This document shows positions 9,467-17,843 of a stretch of DNA of 59,640 nt, piece after piece. The first letter of the stretch is position 1. Each line of letters starts with the position of its first letter. Made by a program: the position numbers and the translations under genes. This DNA is from an uncultured Christensenella sp. (GTDB lineage: Bacteria; Bacillota; Clostridia; Christensenellales; UBA1242): NCBI GenBank assembly GCA_949290565.1, contig CASESH010000016.1, positions 1 to 59,640 on the forward strand, read 5' to 3'. The notes under the pieces were generated by a model. That model saw nothing but the letters and a program-made list of their open reading frames with translations, was not told where the DNA came from and did no database searches.

Positions 9467-10048
9467 TTAGTTTAATGATGACCCTCCAAATAATTGTTTA
9501 ACGCCATTACAAATGTTGTCAAACCAATTAGATGTTTGTGGCATATCATCATTTTCCACCGGTGGATAGTTTTTAATTTCTAAATTATTTCCATTTTCAA
9601 ATGCAATATAATTATTTTCATACTCAACCGAAACTGAACTAGAAACATTATCCATATTAGCCCTTGCCTGACCAGCAGAAAATTCAAGTCTATTAATCAC
9701 AAACATATTATATATAAATAATATGCAAAGCAAAGTCATAATAGAAGTAAAAGTGAAAATTAAAGGTTTGTTAGAAAATTTTGATTTTTCTCTTTTTTGT
9801 TTTTCATTTTCATCTCTTTTCCAAACAAAATTGTCAAATACTTCATTAGTTTGCACTTCCAAAGAAAAAGCAACGTCATCTTCATTTTTAGTTTGAACAG
9901 CATCTTTATTATTTGATAATATTTCATTATCAAATTTATCAATTTCTTTTTTTGTAATTTCATTAATGTCATATATTTTGTCGAAATTAATGTCATCAAT
10001 TTGAGCAACTTTTTCTTCTAATAAAATATCATTTCTTGACCTACTCAT
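9467..10048 (-). CDS. FtsL-like septum protein
   Basis: 193 residues, bitopic. A long acidic/Lys-rich cytoplasmic part (about 1-95) is followed by one membrane helix (about 97-117, PLIFTFTSIMTLLCILFIYN) and a short outer part. FtsL in the same slot (between rsmH and the PBP gene) helps assemble the FtsQ/FtsL/DivIC complex. The outer region here lacks an obvious long leucine zipper and ends in a Gly/Ser-rich segment, so homology is suggested by position and topology rather than by sequence. The cytoplasmic part is longer than in typical FtsL. AAAAGGAG precedes the ATG. Confidence 0.55.
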   Translation of the reverse strand: MSRSRNDILLEEKVAQIDDINFDKIYDINEITKKEIDKFDNEILSNNKDAVQTKNEDDVAFSLEVQTNEVFDNFVWKRDENEKQKREKSKFSNKPLIFTFTSIMTLLCILFIYNMFVINRLEFSAGQARANMDNVSSSVSVEYENNYIAFENGNNLEIKNYPPVENDDMPQTSNWFDNICNGVKQLFGGSSLN

Positions 10049-10071
10049 TTTTACTCCTTTTAATCTAGAAA

Positions 10072-11007
10072 TTAAATTTTCTCAGCAACTCTTAATTTGC
10101 TAGAAGAACTCCTAGAATTTGTCTTTATCTCACTATCAGACGGTGTTATTGGTTTTTTTGTAATTAATTTTATAATAGGTTTATGATTACAAACGCAAAT
10201 TGGAAATTCTTTTGGGCAGATACAACCACTAGAATTATAGTTAAAACATTTTTTTACAAGTCTATCTTCAAGCGAATGAAATGTTATTACACACAATCTA
10301 CCTTTTGGATTTAAACAGTCTATTATATCATCTAACAACTTCTGCAAGCTTTCTAGTTCTTTGTTAACCTCAATCCTAAGTGCCTGAAAAGTCTTTTTAG
10401 CAACACTGCCTCCTCTATGAAGAAGTTTAAGTGGAACACTATTTTCAATAATTTTAACTAATTCCTGAGTTGTTTGAATCTTTTTTGTTTTTCTAGTTTC
10501 AACAATATTTCTTGCAATCTTTTTAGCATAATTTTCTTCGCCATAATCAAATAATATTCTAATTAAATCTTTTTCACTGTAATTATTTACTATTTCGCAA
10601 GCATTTAAACTTTGAGTTTTATCCATTCGCATATCAAGATTGGCATCTTTTGAATAACTAAAACCTCGATTAACCTCATCAATTTGATAGGAAGAAACAC
10701 CTAAGTCAGCAAGAAGTCCATCAATCTTATCAATATTATGGTCTCTTAATATTTGCTTTAAATTTTTGAAGTCGTCATTAACTAAAATAACTTTGCATTT
10801 AAAATTTTTAAGTCGTTCACTGCTTACTTTTATTGCATCTATATCTTTGTCTATACCTAGTAAAACTCCCTCCTTACCAAGTCTTTTTGCAATCTCTAAA
10901 CTATGACCAGCGCCACCTAATGTAGCATCAACATATATTCCATTTTGTTTTATATTAAGATTTTCAATACATTCGTTAAGCATAATTGGAATATGTTTAA
11001 ATTCCAT
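10072..11007 (-). CDS. rsmH: 16S rRNA (cytosine(1402)-N4)-methyltransferase RsmH
   Basis: 311 residues from the ATG at 11005-11007. This start is chosen because GGGAG lies 3 bases before it and the product begins MEFKHIPIMLNECIENL, the standard RsmH start. An in-frame ATG 27 bases upstream has no ribosome site. The protein methylates N4 of C1402 in 16S rRNA using S-adenosylmethionine. The SAM-binding motif DATLGGAGHS, the DLGVSS motif, and the C-terminal ITFHSLEDR and KPITPS motifs are visible. It overlaps the end of mraZ by 11 bases. Formerly mraW. Confidence 0.95.
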   Translation of the reverse strand: MEFKHIPIMLNECIENLNIKQNGIYVDATLGGAGHSLEIAKRLGKEGVLLGIDKDIDAIKVSSERLKNFKCKVILVNDDFKNLKQILRDHNIDKIDGLLADLGVSSYQIDEVNRGFSYSKDANLDMRMDKTQSLNACEIVNNYSEKDLIRILFDYGEENYAKKIARNIVETRKTKKIQTTQELVKIIENSVPLKLLHRGGSVAKKTFQALRIEVNKELESLQKLLDDIIDCLNPKGRLCVITFHSLEDRLVKKCFNYNSSGCICPKEFPICVCNHKPIIKLITKKPITPSDSEIKTNSRSSSSKLRVAEKI

Positions 11008-11428
11008 AATCTCCCAACCCCTGTAACAATTCATCTAGATTTTCATCAATTTTATTTTTATATTTTATCCAATTTTCTTTGCTCCACAATTCAATCCTAG
11101 AACCTGCACCTACAAAAACAACATCTTTTTTGATATTTGCAAAACTTTTTAAATTACTAGGAATTAAAAGCCTGCCTTGTTTATCTTCTTCAACTTCACA
11201 AGCAGAGGAAAATAACAATCTTAATGGTTTTTGAGCAATAGAACTAAACATTGGCAATTCATTTGTCTTTTGTAAAATTGAGGAAAAATAATCCTTAGGC
11301 AATGCAAAAATACAACCATCGTTACCTTTGGTTAAAATAAATTCACCCTTCAAGTAAATTCTAAACTTGTTAGGAATACGAACTCTATTTTTCTCATCAC
11401 AAGAGTACTCAAACTCGCCTAGAAACAT
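10997..11428 (-). CDS. mraZ: Transcriptional regulator MraZ
   Basis: 143 residues, the usual length, with two tandem SpoVT/AbrB-like halves marked by DEKNRVRIP (about 11-19) and DKQGRLLIP (about 82-90). MraZ is a ring-forming DNA-binding protein that controls the division and cell wall operon through short direct repeats upstream of its own gene; such repeats are present here (11471-11498). It is the first gene of the operon. A GTAGG sits close to the start codon and a stronger AAGGAG lies further upstream (12-nt spacing). Confidence 0.95.
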   Translation of the reverse strand: MFLGEFEYSCDEKNRVRIPNKFRIYLKGEFILTKGNDGCIFALPKDYFSSILQKTNELPMFSSIAQKPLRLLFSSACEVEEDKQGRLLIPSNLKSFANIKKDVVFVGAGSRIELWSKENWIKYKNKIDENLDELLQGLGDYGI

Positions 11429-11452
11429 TTACCTACTTTTCTCCTTGCGATT

Positions 11453-11498
11453 ATTCTAACATAAAGTTTACCCACTTCCAACCACTTTTGCCCACTTT
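11453..11498 (-). promoter_or_regulatory. mraZ operon promoter with three phased MraZ boxes
   Basis: On the minus strand, three direct repeats read AAAGTGGG (11491-11498), AAAGTGGT (11481-11488) and GAAGTGGG (11471-11478), exactly 10 bp apart. They match the AAAGTGG-type MraZ box known from Mollicutes and the TGGG-type repeats of other bacteria. A promoter TTGGAA (11476-11481), 17-bp spacer, TAGAAT (11453-11458), with an extended -10 TG at 11460-11461, overlaps the proximal boxes. MraZ binding would therefore be expected to affect its own operon directly. Confidence 0.85.
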
Positions 11499-11584
11499 AT
11501 AGCAAATTTTTAATAAAAAAGGTTTTTTTTGTGCAAAACGACATAAGAAAACACTCGTTTCATTCGTGTTATTCTTGCGTGCCT

Positions 11585-11615
11585 AAAAAAAGAGCAAGAT
11601 ATAACATCTTACTCT
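11585..11615 (-). terminator. Rho-independent terminator of the phosphoesterase gene
   Basis: Minus strand: AGAGTAAGAT (11606-11615) pairs with ATCTTGCTCT (11591-11600) as a 10-bp stem with one G-U pair and a 5-nt loop, followed by seven T residues. It lies 18 bases after the stop at 11634 and insulates the mraZ operon promoter from upstream transcription. Confidence 0.85.
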
Positions 11616-11633
11616 CTTATAATTTTATTTTTC

Positions 11634-12308
11634 TTATATTATTTGTACTAATTTATTTTTTAACATATCACAAGAAGTTAAATAATAATCTATATTATTC
11701 ATGTGATAGGTTAAACTAAATGTTCCCTTCTTTAATCCGTGAAGATGCCCATAAATAACATAACTTACTCCATAATTTTCAAGTAATTTTGTAAAATTTG
11801 TACTCGAAAAAACTTTGTCAAATGGTGGATAGTGTAACATACAAACAATCTTTTGGTTATTGTTTTGAATTGATTTTGCACTTTTTAATGACATTTCTAA
11901 TCGAATAAGTTCTCTATTCAAAAGTTTTTCATCATCAAAAGTCCATCCTCTTGTGCCACAAAAAATTACGTTGTTTATTTCAATACAATCATTTTGCAAA
12001 GCGTAAAAATTTTGTGGTAAAACTTTTCTTACCTTACCTATTGCTTCCCACCAATAATCGTGATTTCCACGGATTATAATCTTTTTACCCGGCAATTTGG
12101 CAATAAACTCAATATCTTTAACAGCATCGTTTAATTTCATTGCCCAACTTAAATCACCTGCCAACAAAACAACATCGTCATCTGTTACTTTTTCTTGCCA
12201 GTCTTTTACAATATCATCTAAATAATTATTCCATACCGGTCCAAAAATATCCATAGGCTTTGGATTATTTAATGATAAATGTAAATCAGAAATTGCAAAA
12301 ACTTTCAC
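11634..12308 (-). CDS. Calcineurin-like metallophosphoesterase
   Basis: 224 residues from a GTG start, with AGAGG 8 bases upstream. The metal-binding motifs of the family appear in order: ISDLHLS (5-11), LAGDLSWAM (about 49-57), IIRGNHDYWW (about 77-86), CMLHYPPFD (about 155) and YGHLHG (about 186). These residues hold two metal ions for phosphoester hydrolysis. The substrate cannot be told from sequence. It resembles the cytoplasmic YkuE/ser-thr-phosphatase-like group found widely in Clostridia. It stands alone between two terminators or intergenic gaps. Confidence 0.88.
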   Translation of the reverse strand: MKVFAISDLHLSLNNPKPMDIFGPVWNNYLDDIVKDWQEKVTDDDVVLLAGDLSWAMKLNDAVKDIEFIAKLPGKKIIIRGNHDYWWEAIGKVRKVLPQNFYALQNDCIEINNVIFCGTRGWTFDDEKLLNRELIRLEMSLKSAKSIQNNNQKIVCMLHYPPFDKVFSSTNFTKLLENYGVSYVIYGHLHGLKKGTFSLTYHMNNIDYYLTSCDMLKNKLVQII

Positions 12309-12379
12309 TTATTTAACCTCTATAAGAAAGAGTATATCAAATTAGTATTTTTTTGCAAATTCTTTTTTCTTTAAGTGTA

Positions 12380-13030
12380 CTAAATTCTTTGGTTTTGTAT
12401 TGCTGTTGGGAAAATTGGTAATTCAAAAACGCCACTGCAAATTTCCTGAGTATAGTCCTGTGCAGGTGGTGGGCTACAATAGCCGTAACTTGGTACAAGA
12501 ATTTCAGATTTGACTAATACTCTTGTAATTAGTGTTACACAAGCACTTATTGAGAATGTACTTCCTGAAACATAAACACCCATTGGACTAGACATTGCAC
12601 CAAAAACTTCAATTCTATAAGGTACAATTGATGGTTGTGGTATAAACATAATTACATCATTAGGAATAGTTATTGTACTAGTACCTGTTCCTGTTACACC
12701 ATTTGCATCAGTATATGTAACTATGATAGGAACTGTTGCATCAAAGGAAACTCTCGCAAAATTTGGCTTATCTGTTAATCTTTCAACATTTAAGTTAGAA
12801 ATAACAGTGTCGCCATTTGTAACTGCACTTACAAATGTTAATGGTGTTGTTGGACTTGCTGGATTTTGATTTGTTAAAGTAACTTGAACATTAGTTTCTT
12901 GTATTTGTCTCATTCCAGCATCTAAAACTTTATCAACTTGAATACAAGCCTTTTCGCAAATACCGTTTATTGGATTACCTGAAATAACTCCCGGGCAACA
13001 TCCTGAACGATTACATGTATAAAATGACAT
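12380..13030 (-). CDS. Conserved clostridial-type protein of unknown function, beta-rich with Cys motifs
   Basis: 216 residues. The N terminus has cysteines in SGCCPGV and GICEKACIQVDKVLDAG. The middle is beta-strand-like and rich in Thr/Val (RVSFDATVPIIVTYTDANG, then PNDVIMFIPQPSIVPYRIEV). The C terminus has YGYCSPPPAQDYTQEIC. There is no signal peptide or membrane helix. Composition differs from its neighbours (Thr, Val, Pro rather than Lys, Asn). I recall similar Cys-rich proteins of unknown function in spore-forming Clostridia, and the Val-rich core resembles SPOCS-type coat domains, but neither link is proven. A strong AAGGAGG about 13 bases from the ATG and a structured 5' leader (13081-13136) suggest specific regulation. 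Confidence 0.7.
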   Translation of the reverse strand: MSFYTCNRSGCCPGVISGNPINGICEKACIQVDKVLDAGMRQIQETNVQVTLTNQNPASPTTPLTFVSAVTNGDTVISNLNVERLTDKPNFARVSFDATVPIIVTYTDANGVTGTGTSTITIPNDVIMFIPQPSIVPYRIEVFGAMSSPMGVYVSGSTFSISACVTLITRVLVKSEILVPSYGYCSPPPAQDYTQEICSGVFELPIFPTAIQNQRI

Positions 13031-13080
13031 TTAAAATAATATCCTCCTTCTCTATTCTTTTAGAACTATTTTTAGTCATA

Positions 13081-13145
13081 TTAGTTAAAGAACTTAAAAA
13101 GTCTTTACACTTAAAGTCTAATAAATCTTTAACTAAAAAATTATA
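13081..13145 (-). promoter_or_regulatory. Promoter -10 and long inverted repeat at the start of the 12380-13030 transcript
   Basis: A perfect 11-bp inverted repeat, TTAGTTAAAGA (13081-13091) and TCTTTAACTAA (13126-13136), flanks 34 bases that contain further short complementary pieces. TATAAT (13140-13145, minus strand) lies immediately before it, with a poor -35 (TTAACA, 13165-13170, 19-bp spacing). The predicted transcript start would fall within or next to the first arm. The repeat could be a 5' mRNA stem-loop or an operator. Confidence 0.5.
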
Positions 13146-13170
13146 TGAAATAATAAAGTATTTATGTTAA

Positions 13171-13214
13171 AAGAAAAAAAAATTGTTAATTTTAACTATT
13201 TAAAATTAACAATT
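13171..13214 (-). terminator. Terminator of the tig-clpP-clpX-engB operon
   Basis: A perfect 14-bp hairpin on the minus strand (13201-13214 with 13181-13194, 6-nt loop) is followed by an uninterrupted T run and more T residues down to 13171. It begins 21 bases after the engB stop codon. Confidence 0.85.
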
Positions 13215-13235
13215 AAAAAACAATTTTTATATTAA

Positions 13236-13817
13236 TCATTTTAAAGCATATGTCTCTATACTTGTTAACAAATCTTCTAAACCTTCTCTATCCTGAGAAG
13301 AAGTTAAAATGACATCTTTTTTACTTAGTCCAAGTCTAGAACAAATTATCATAAGATTATTAAAAACTTGGGAACGAGATAATGTGTCAGTTTTTGTAAC
13401 AACTACTTTGGTTGAAATCCTATTAAAATATAAAAACTTTAACATTTGTTCATCTTGTGCAGTTGGCGTTCTTCTAATATCTAAAAGCAAGTAAACACAC
13501 TTTAAATTTTTAGAAGATTTTAAATATTCTTCTAGGAAATCTCCCCAATTTGTCTTTTGAGCCTTGCTTACCTCAGCATAACCATAACCGGGCAAATCAA
13601 CTAAAAGAAATGAATTATTAATTAAATAATAATTAATTAGTTTTGTTTTGCCGGGAGTCGAAGAAGTTTTTGCAAGTCTTTTCCTATTTGCGATAAAGTT
13701 AATTAAAGAACTTTTCCCTACATTACTTCTACCAACAAAGGCAACTTCATTATAGTCGCTTTTATAAAAATTCTTATCTGCAACACTAGTAACAAATTGT
13801 GCTTGTTTTACTTGCAT
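13236..13817 (-). CDS. engB: Ribosome biogenesis GTPase EngB (YsxC/YihA)
   Basis: 193 residues, normal length. A TRAFAC GTPase needed for late assembly of the 50S subunit. G1 is GRSNVGKSS (29-37), the G2 region is SSTPGKTKLINYY, G3 is DLPGYGYA, and G4 is TKTD. It is the last gene of tig-clpP-clpX-engB and lies 19 bases after clpX. The neighbouring Clp and lon-type gene order with engB is common in Bacillota. Assignment is secure. Confidence 0.95.
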   Translation of the reverse strand: MQVKQAQFVTSVADKNFYKSDYNEVAFVGRSNVGKSSLINFIANRKRLAKTSSTPGKTKLINYYLINNSFLLVDLPGYGYAEVSKAQKTNWGDFLEEYLKSSKNLKCVYLLLDIRRTPTAQDEQMLKFLYFNRISTKVVVTKTDTLSRSQVFNNLMIICSRLGLSKKDVILTSSQDREGLEDLLTSIETYALK

Positions 13818-13836
13818 TTTAGTACTCCTTTTTTAA

Positions 13837-15102
13837 TTAAGCACTTTCTTCACTTGTTAATTGTTTTCTAATAAATTCAGGTTCGCTACCCTTATTATTA
13901 ATAAAATTCTCATTAATAACAATACTATCAATTGTTTTATCTCCGGGAGCAGAGTACATAACTTTTAACATACTTTCTTCCAAAATTGTTCTAAGTCCTC
14001 TTGCACCTGTTTTTAATTTCATTGCTTTATTTGCAACTGCTTTGATGGCATCTTCTTTAAATACAAGATTAATTCCATCCATATCAAACATTTTTTTATA
14101 CTGTTTTGTTATAGAATTTTTAGGTTGAACCATAATTTGTACAAGCGCATCCTCGGACAAATCATGCAATCCAACAGTAATAGGTAATCTGCCTACGAAT
14201 TCAGGAATAAGACCAAATTTATTTAGGTCCTGAGGTTGAACATCTTTAATCAAATTATAAATTTCTTCTTCTTTTGACATGTTTTGAACTTTTGAACCAA
14301 AACCTAAGGAAACATTAGATAAACGCTTCTCAATAATTTTGTCTAGTCCAACAAAAGCGCCACCACAAATAAACAATATATTTGTAGTATCAATAGAAAT
14401 TGTTTCTTGTTGAGGATGTTTTCTACCACCTTGTGGAGGAACATTTGCTACCGTACTTTCCAAAATTTTAAGAAGAGCCTGTTGTACCCCCTCTCCTGAA
14501 ACATCACGCGTTATAGACCTGTTTTCTCCTTTTCTTGCAATTTTGTCAATCTCATCAATATATACAATACCTCTTTGGGCCTTAGCGACATTGTAATCAG
14601 CGTTTTGAATTAATTTTAACAAAATATTTTCAACATCATCGCCAACATACCCTGCCTCAGTCAAAGTTGTAGCATCGCAACTAGCAAATGGTACTTTTAA
14701 TATTTTAGCAAGTGTTTTAGCAAGCAAAGTTTTTCCGCAACCGGTTGGACCAATTAATAAGATATTGCTCTTTTCTAGTTCAATAGGTTGTTCTCCACTC
14801 TTGTTTGATTTAATTTGAGAATTATAGTTAATTCTCTTGTAATGATTGTAAACGGCAACAGACAGCACCATTTTTGCTTCATCTTGTCCTATAATAAAAT
14901 CATCTAATCTATCTTTAATTTCATGTGGTAAAGGTAAATCAATATTAGGTTGATCATCTTCAATCTTCTCTGCCTTAATAATTTCTTTACAAACTTCAAT
15001 ACATTCATCACAAATAAAACTTTCACCATCAGGACTAGCAATTATACGTTTAGTTTCTGCCTGAGATTTTCCACAAAAAGAACAAAATAAATCTTTCTTC
15101 AT
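13837..15102 (-). CDS. clpX: ATP-dependent Clp protease ATPase subunit ClpX
   Basis: 421 residues. It is a hexameric AAA+ unfoldase that feeds proteins to ClpP. The N-terminal zinc domain has four cysteines (C7, C10, C31, C34). The AAA+ domain has Walker A GPTGCGKT, Walker [10 protein letters not shown], the pore-loop motif GYVG, sensor and arginine-finger region [10 protein letters not shown], and the C-terminal GARGLR sensor 2. The IGF-type loop that docks on ClpP is represented by LGFGSK. It lies 68 bases after clpP in the same operon. Confidence 0.97.
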   Translation of the reverse strand: MKKDLFCSFCGKSQAETKRIIASPDGESFICDECIEVCKEIIKAEKIEDDQPNIDLPLPHEIKDRLDDFIIGQDEAKMVLSVAVYNHYKRINYNSQIKSNKSGEQPIELEKSNILLIGPTGCGKTLLAKTLAKILKVPFASCDATTLTEAGYVGDDVENILLKLIQNADYNVAKAQRGIVYIDEIDKIARKGENRSITRDVSGEGVQQALLKILESTVANVPPQGGRKHPQQETISIDTTNILFICGGAFVGLDKIIEKRLSNVSLGFGSKVQNMSKEEEIYNLIKDVQPQDLNKFGLIPEFVGRLPITVGLHDLSEDALVQIMVQPKNSITKQYKKMFDMDGINLVFKEDAIKAVANKAMKLKTGARGLRTILEESMLKVMYSAPGDKTIDSIVINENFINNKGSEPEFIRKQLTSEESA

Positions 15103-15170
15103 AAAAAAACTAATCTCCTTTTATTTTGTTTTAGGTTAGCACCTTTCTTTTGTTTTTATCTTACAGGACT

Positions 15171-15770
15171 TTATTTTTTAGACTTTCTAGTATAAAAAAT
15201 CTCATCAATCAAGCCGTATTCTTTTGCTTGTTCGGCAGACATATAATAATCTCTGTCAGTATCTTTTGAAATTTTACTTAATTCTTGACCGGTTGCTTCA
15301 CTCAAAATCTTATTAATTTTTTCCTTAATATTTTGAATGTGCTTTGCCTGAATTTCTATATCGCTAGCCTGTCCCTGAGCACCACCAAGAGGTTGGTGAA
15401 TCATAATCTCGCTATTTGGTAAAGCATATCTTTTTCCTTTTGTACCACTTGAAAGCAAAAAGGCTCCCATTGAAGCAGCAAGTCCTATGCAAATTGTGAC
15501 TACATCACATTTAATATATTTTATTGTATCATATATAGCAAGTCCTGCGCTAACACTTCCTCCCGGACTATTAATATATAAGTGAATATCTTTTTCTGGA
15601 TTTTTTCCTTCAAGGTAAATAAGTTGTGCAACAACTATATTTGCCGTTGCATCAGTTATTTCTCCCGTTAAAAAAATAATCCTATCTTCAAGCAATCTCG
15701 AATAAATATCGTAACTTCTTTCTCCTGTACTAGTTTGGTCAACGACCATTGGAATAAGTGCACTCATCAT
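15171..15770 (-). CDS. clpP: ATP-dependent Clp protease proteolytic subunit ClpP
   Basis: 199 residues. It is a serine protease forming the double-heptamer chamber used by ClpX. The catalytic triad is S100 (GLAASMGAF), H125 (MIHQP) and D174 (DRDYYMS), offset by two from B. subtilis numbering. Two adjacent ATG codons (15765-15770) could start it; AAGGGG lies 4 bases before the first and 7 before the second, so the second may be preferred. The gene lies between tig and clpX, the common order in bacteria. Confidence 0.97.
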   Translation of the reverse strand: MMSALIPMVVDQTSTGERSYDIYSRLLEDRIIFLTGEITDATANIVVAQLIYLEGKNPEKDIHLYINSPGGSVSAGLAIYDTIKYIKCDVVTICIGLAASMGAFLLSSGTKGKRYALPNSEIMIHQPLGGAQGQASDIEIQAKHIQNIKEKINKILSEATGQELSKISKDTDRDYYMSAEQAKEYGLIDEIFYTRKSKK

Positions 15771-15831
15771 TTTACCCCTTTTACAATCTAATTATTGTTT
15801 AGTTTATAAAAACTATACAAATTTAAGAAAA

Positions 15832-17121
15832 TTAAACTATTTTATTATTCTCTTTTAAGAATTTCATAAGTTTATTCAATAAGATAGAATTTTCAAAATA
15901 ATTGAATTGTTGTTCATCCATACTCTTTCTTATCTCTTTAATAGTTTTTTTCTTGTCCTTATCTGTATTATGTTCATTATACTTATCTTCAATGTCCTTA
16001 TCAGTTACATCTAATTTTTCATTTAAAATAATTTGCTCCAAAACAAGTCTAGTCTTAACAGTTTTTCTAGCATCATCAATTCTAGACTTTTTTAAATCAT
16101 CAATTGTTGTATTTGCATACTTTAAATAGCCATCAAGCGAAAGTCCCTGATATGACAAACGATATTCAAAATCTTTTATAAAGTCATCTACTTGATTTTG
16201 TACCATAATCTCAGGAACATCAACTTGTGAATTATCTACAATCAAATCAACAAGTTTTGATTCAGCCTGAGAATCAAGTTCGTGAGATTTTTGTTCTTCA
16301 AGTTTTTTCTTAGTATCTTCTTTAAGTTCCTTCAAAGTAGAAAACTCACTAACTTCATCTGCAAAAGTATCATTTAATTCAGGCAAATGTTTTTCCTTAA
16401 CTGCCTTAATTTCAACCGCAAAAACTGCTGGTTTACCCTTTAATGAGTCAACATGATAATTTTGTGGAAAAGTTACATTAACATCTTTTTTATCACCTTT
16501 TTTAAGCCCAATAAGTTGTTCTTCAAAAGTGTCGATAAAACTCTTTGAACCAATTTCTAAGTCATAATCAGTTGCTGTACCACCATCAAATTTTTCACCG
16601 TTTACACTACCCGAAAAATCTATTGTTGCCATATCTCCATTTTTAATTTCTCTATCAACTTCGACAAATTTAACTCTGGACTGTCTTAAATGTTCAAGTT
16701 TATGCTCCACCTCATCATCGCTAACTTCTACTTTGCCTTTTTCTACTGTAAGTCCTTTATATGAACCTAATTTAACCTCTGGTTTAAGAGTAATTCTAAG
16801 TAAAAGTTCAAGTCCATTTTCATCAATCTTACTGATATTAACTTCTGGACTAGCAACAGGCTGGATATCTTTCTCCTTGGATAAAAATTCTAAGTAATAT
16901 TTGTAGAAAGAATTATCAATCGCTTCATCATAAAAAACAGTATCACCATAAGTTTTTTCAATAACCTTTCTAGGTGCGTGACCTTTTCTAAATCCTCCTA
17001 CTGAATACTTACCTTTACTATGATTATAAGCGTTATTAAGTGCTTCTTGCCACTCAGCGCTATCAATATTTAAAGTAACTTCTAATCTTTTGTCTTCTAA
17101 TAATTTTTTAGTATATTTCAT
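15832..17121 (-). CDS. tig: Trigger factor
   Basis: 429 residues. Ribosome-bound chaperone and peptidyl-prolyl isomerase that receives nascent chains. The N-terminal ribosome-binding domain carries the signature GGFRKGHAPRKVI (about 42-54). The FKBP-like isomerase domain starts near residue 150 (GDMATIDFSGSVNGEKF) and the helical C-terminal chaperone arms end the protein. It is the first gene of an operon with the Clp protease, behind a strong promoter (17153-17181) and an AGGAG ribosome site. Confidence 0.96.
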   Translation of the reverse strand: MKYTKKLLEDKRLEVTLNIDSAEWQEALNNAYNHSKGKYSVGGFRKGHAPRKVIEKTYGDTVFYDEAIDNSFYKYYLEFLSKEKDIQPVASPEVNISKIDENGLELLLRITLKPEVKLGSYKGLTVEKGKVEVSDDEVEHKLEHLRQSRVKFVEVDREIKNGDMATIDFSGSVNGEKFDGGTATDYDLEIGSKSFIDTFEEQLIGLKKGDKKDVNVTFPQNYHVDSLKGKPAVFAVEIKAVKEKHLPELNDTFADEVSEFSTLKELKEDTKKKLEEQKSHELDSQAESKLVDLIVDNSQVDVPEIMVQNQVDDFIKDFEYRLSYQGLSLDGYLKYANTTIDDLKKSRIDDARKTVKTRLVLEQIILNEKLDVTDKDIEDKYNEHNTDKDKKKTIKEIRKSMDEQQFNYFENSILLNKLMKFLKENNKIV

Positions 17122-17152
17122 AAATTTCTCCTATAAATATAATGCAACATTT

Positions 17153-17181
17153 ATTATAACAAATGAATTTGAAAAAAACAA
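17153..17181 (-). promoter_or_regulatory. Promoter of the tig-clpP-clpX-engB operon
   Basis: Minus strand TTGTTT (17176-17181), 17-bp spacer, TATAAT (17153-17158), with an extended -10 TG one base before it (17160-17161). It is 32 bases from the tig start codon. No CtsR- or HrcA-type operator was recognised around it. Confidence 0.8.
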
Positions 17182-17200
17182 TCATTAATACAAAAATATT

Positions 17201-17578
17201 TTACAAAAATAAGTTTACAATGCTAATAATTGCCATAATACTTGCACAAATTCCAATAAATATGAAAAAAACTACCGGAAAAAACGCTTCAAATTTTGAA
17301 CTCTTGTTTAATAATCTTTTTGTTTTATTTTCTGTTTGAAGAATATAGACATCTTCATCATAATCAAATCTCCTACCATCAAAAACATTATCGTCTTGTT
17401 CCTCAATTATTCTTTTGTATCTTTTCTTATACCTATTTGCTAAAATAAACATTGCATATGCTATAAGTACAAGAAAGAGTGTATAAAAAATACTTGAAAT
17501 TCCTGACAATAAAAAACAAACAAAACTTAAAATAAAAATAACAATTAAAAATATATTTCTTTTAAAAAAATCTCTCAT
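17201..17578 (-). CDS. Small integral membrane protein of unknown function
   Basis: 125 residues. Two adjacent hydrophobic segments (about 8-45) are followed by a charged cytoplasmic-type loop with an acidic stretch (IIEEQDDNVFDGRRFDYDED, about 58-77) and a third membrane segment at the C terminus. No known motif is recognised. It starts one base after the end of the upstream 87-residue membrane protein gene, and both follow rluD, so it is the last gene of the sepF-lspA-rluD operon. A role at the membrane during division or lipoprotein maturation would be guesswork. Confidence 0.7.
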   Translation of the reverse strand: MRDFFKRNIFLIVIFILSFVCFLLSGISSIFYTLFLVLIAYAMFILANRYKKRYKRIIEEQDDNVFDGRRFDYDEDVYILQTENKTKRLLNKSSKFEAFFPVVFFIFIGICASIMAIISIVNLFL

Positions 17579-17579
17579 A

Positions 17580-17843
17580 TTACATCAACTCTACAAAAAT
17601 TATTACACAAATTGCAATTAGAAGCAAAACTGAAAAAACAATATTCCTCCTGCTTGTTGAATAAACAAAAGCAGAAAGTGCTGTCAAACCAATACAAAGA
17701 TAAAAGGTTATTTGCCTAACTAAACTAAAAATTTCTTGATTTAATCCAAAAAATCTTGTGGCAATATAGCACACTAAAAAAGATATGGCAATTAAGCAAA
17801 TAACTGAATAACAGAGTAAATTTACAAATCTTTTATTTCTCAT
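17580..17843 (-). CDS. Small three-helix membrane protein of unknown function
   Basis: 87 residues, almost entirely three hydrophobic helices (about 8-30, 38-60, 66-86) with short basic connectors (STSRRN). Its start overlaps the end of rluD by 11 bases, showing translational coupling. It is followed after one base by another small membrane protein gene. The pair may act together, but no family is recognised. Confidence 0.68.
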   Translation of the reverse strand: MRNKRFVNLLCYSVICLIAISFLVCYIATRFFGLNQEIFSLVRQITFYLCIGLTALSAFVYSTSRRNIVFSVLLLIAICVIIFVELM

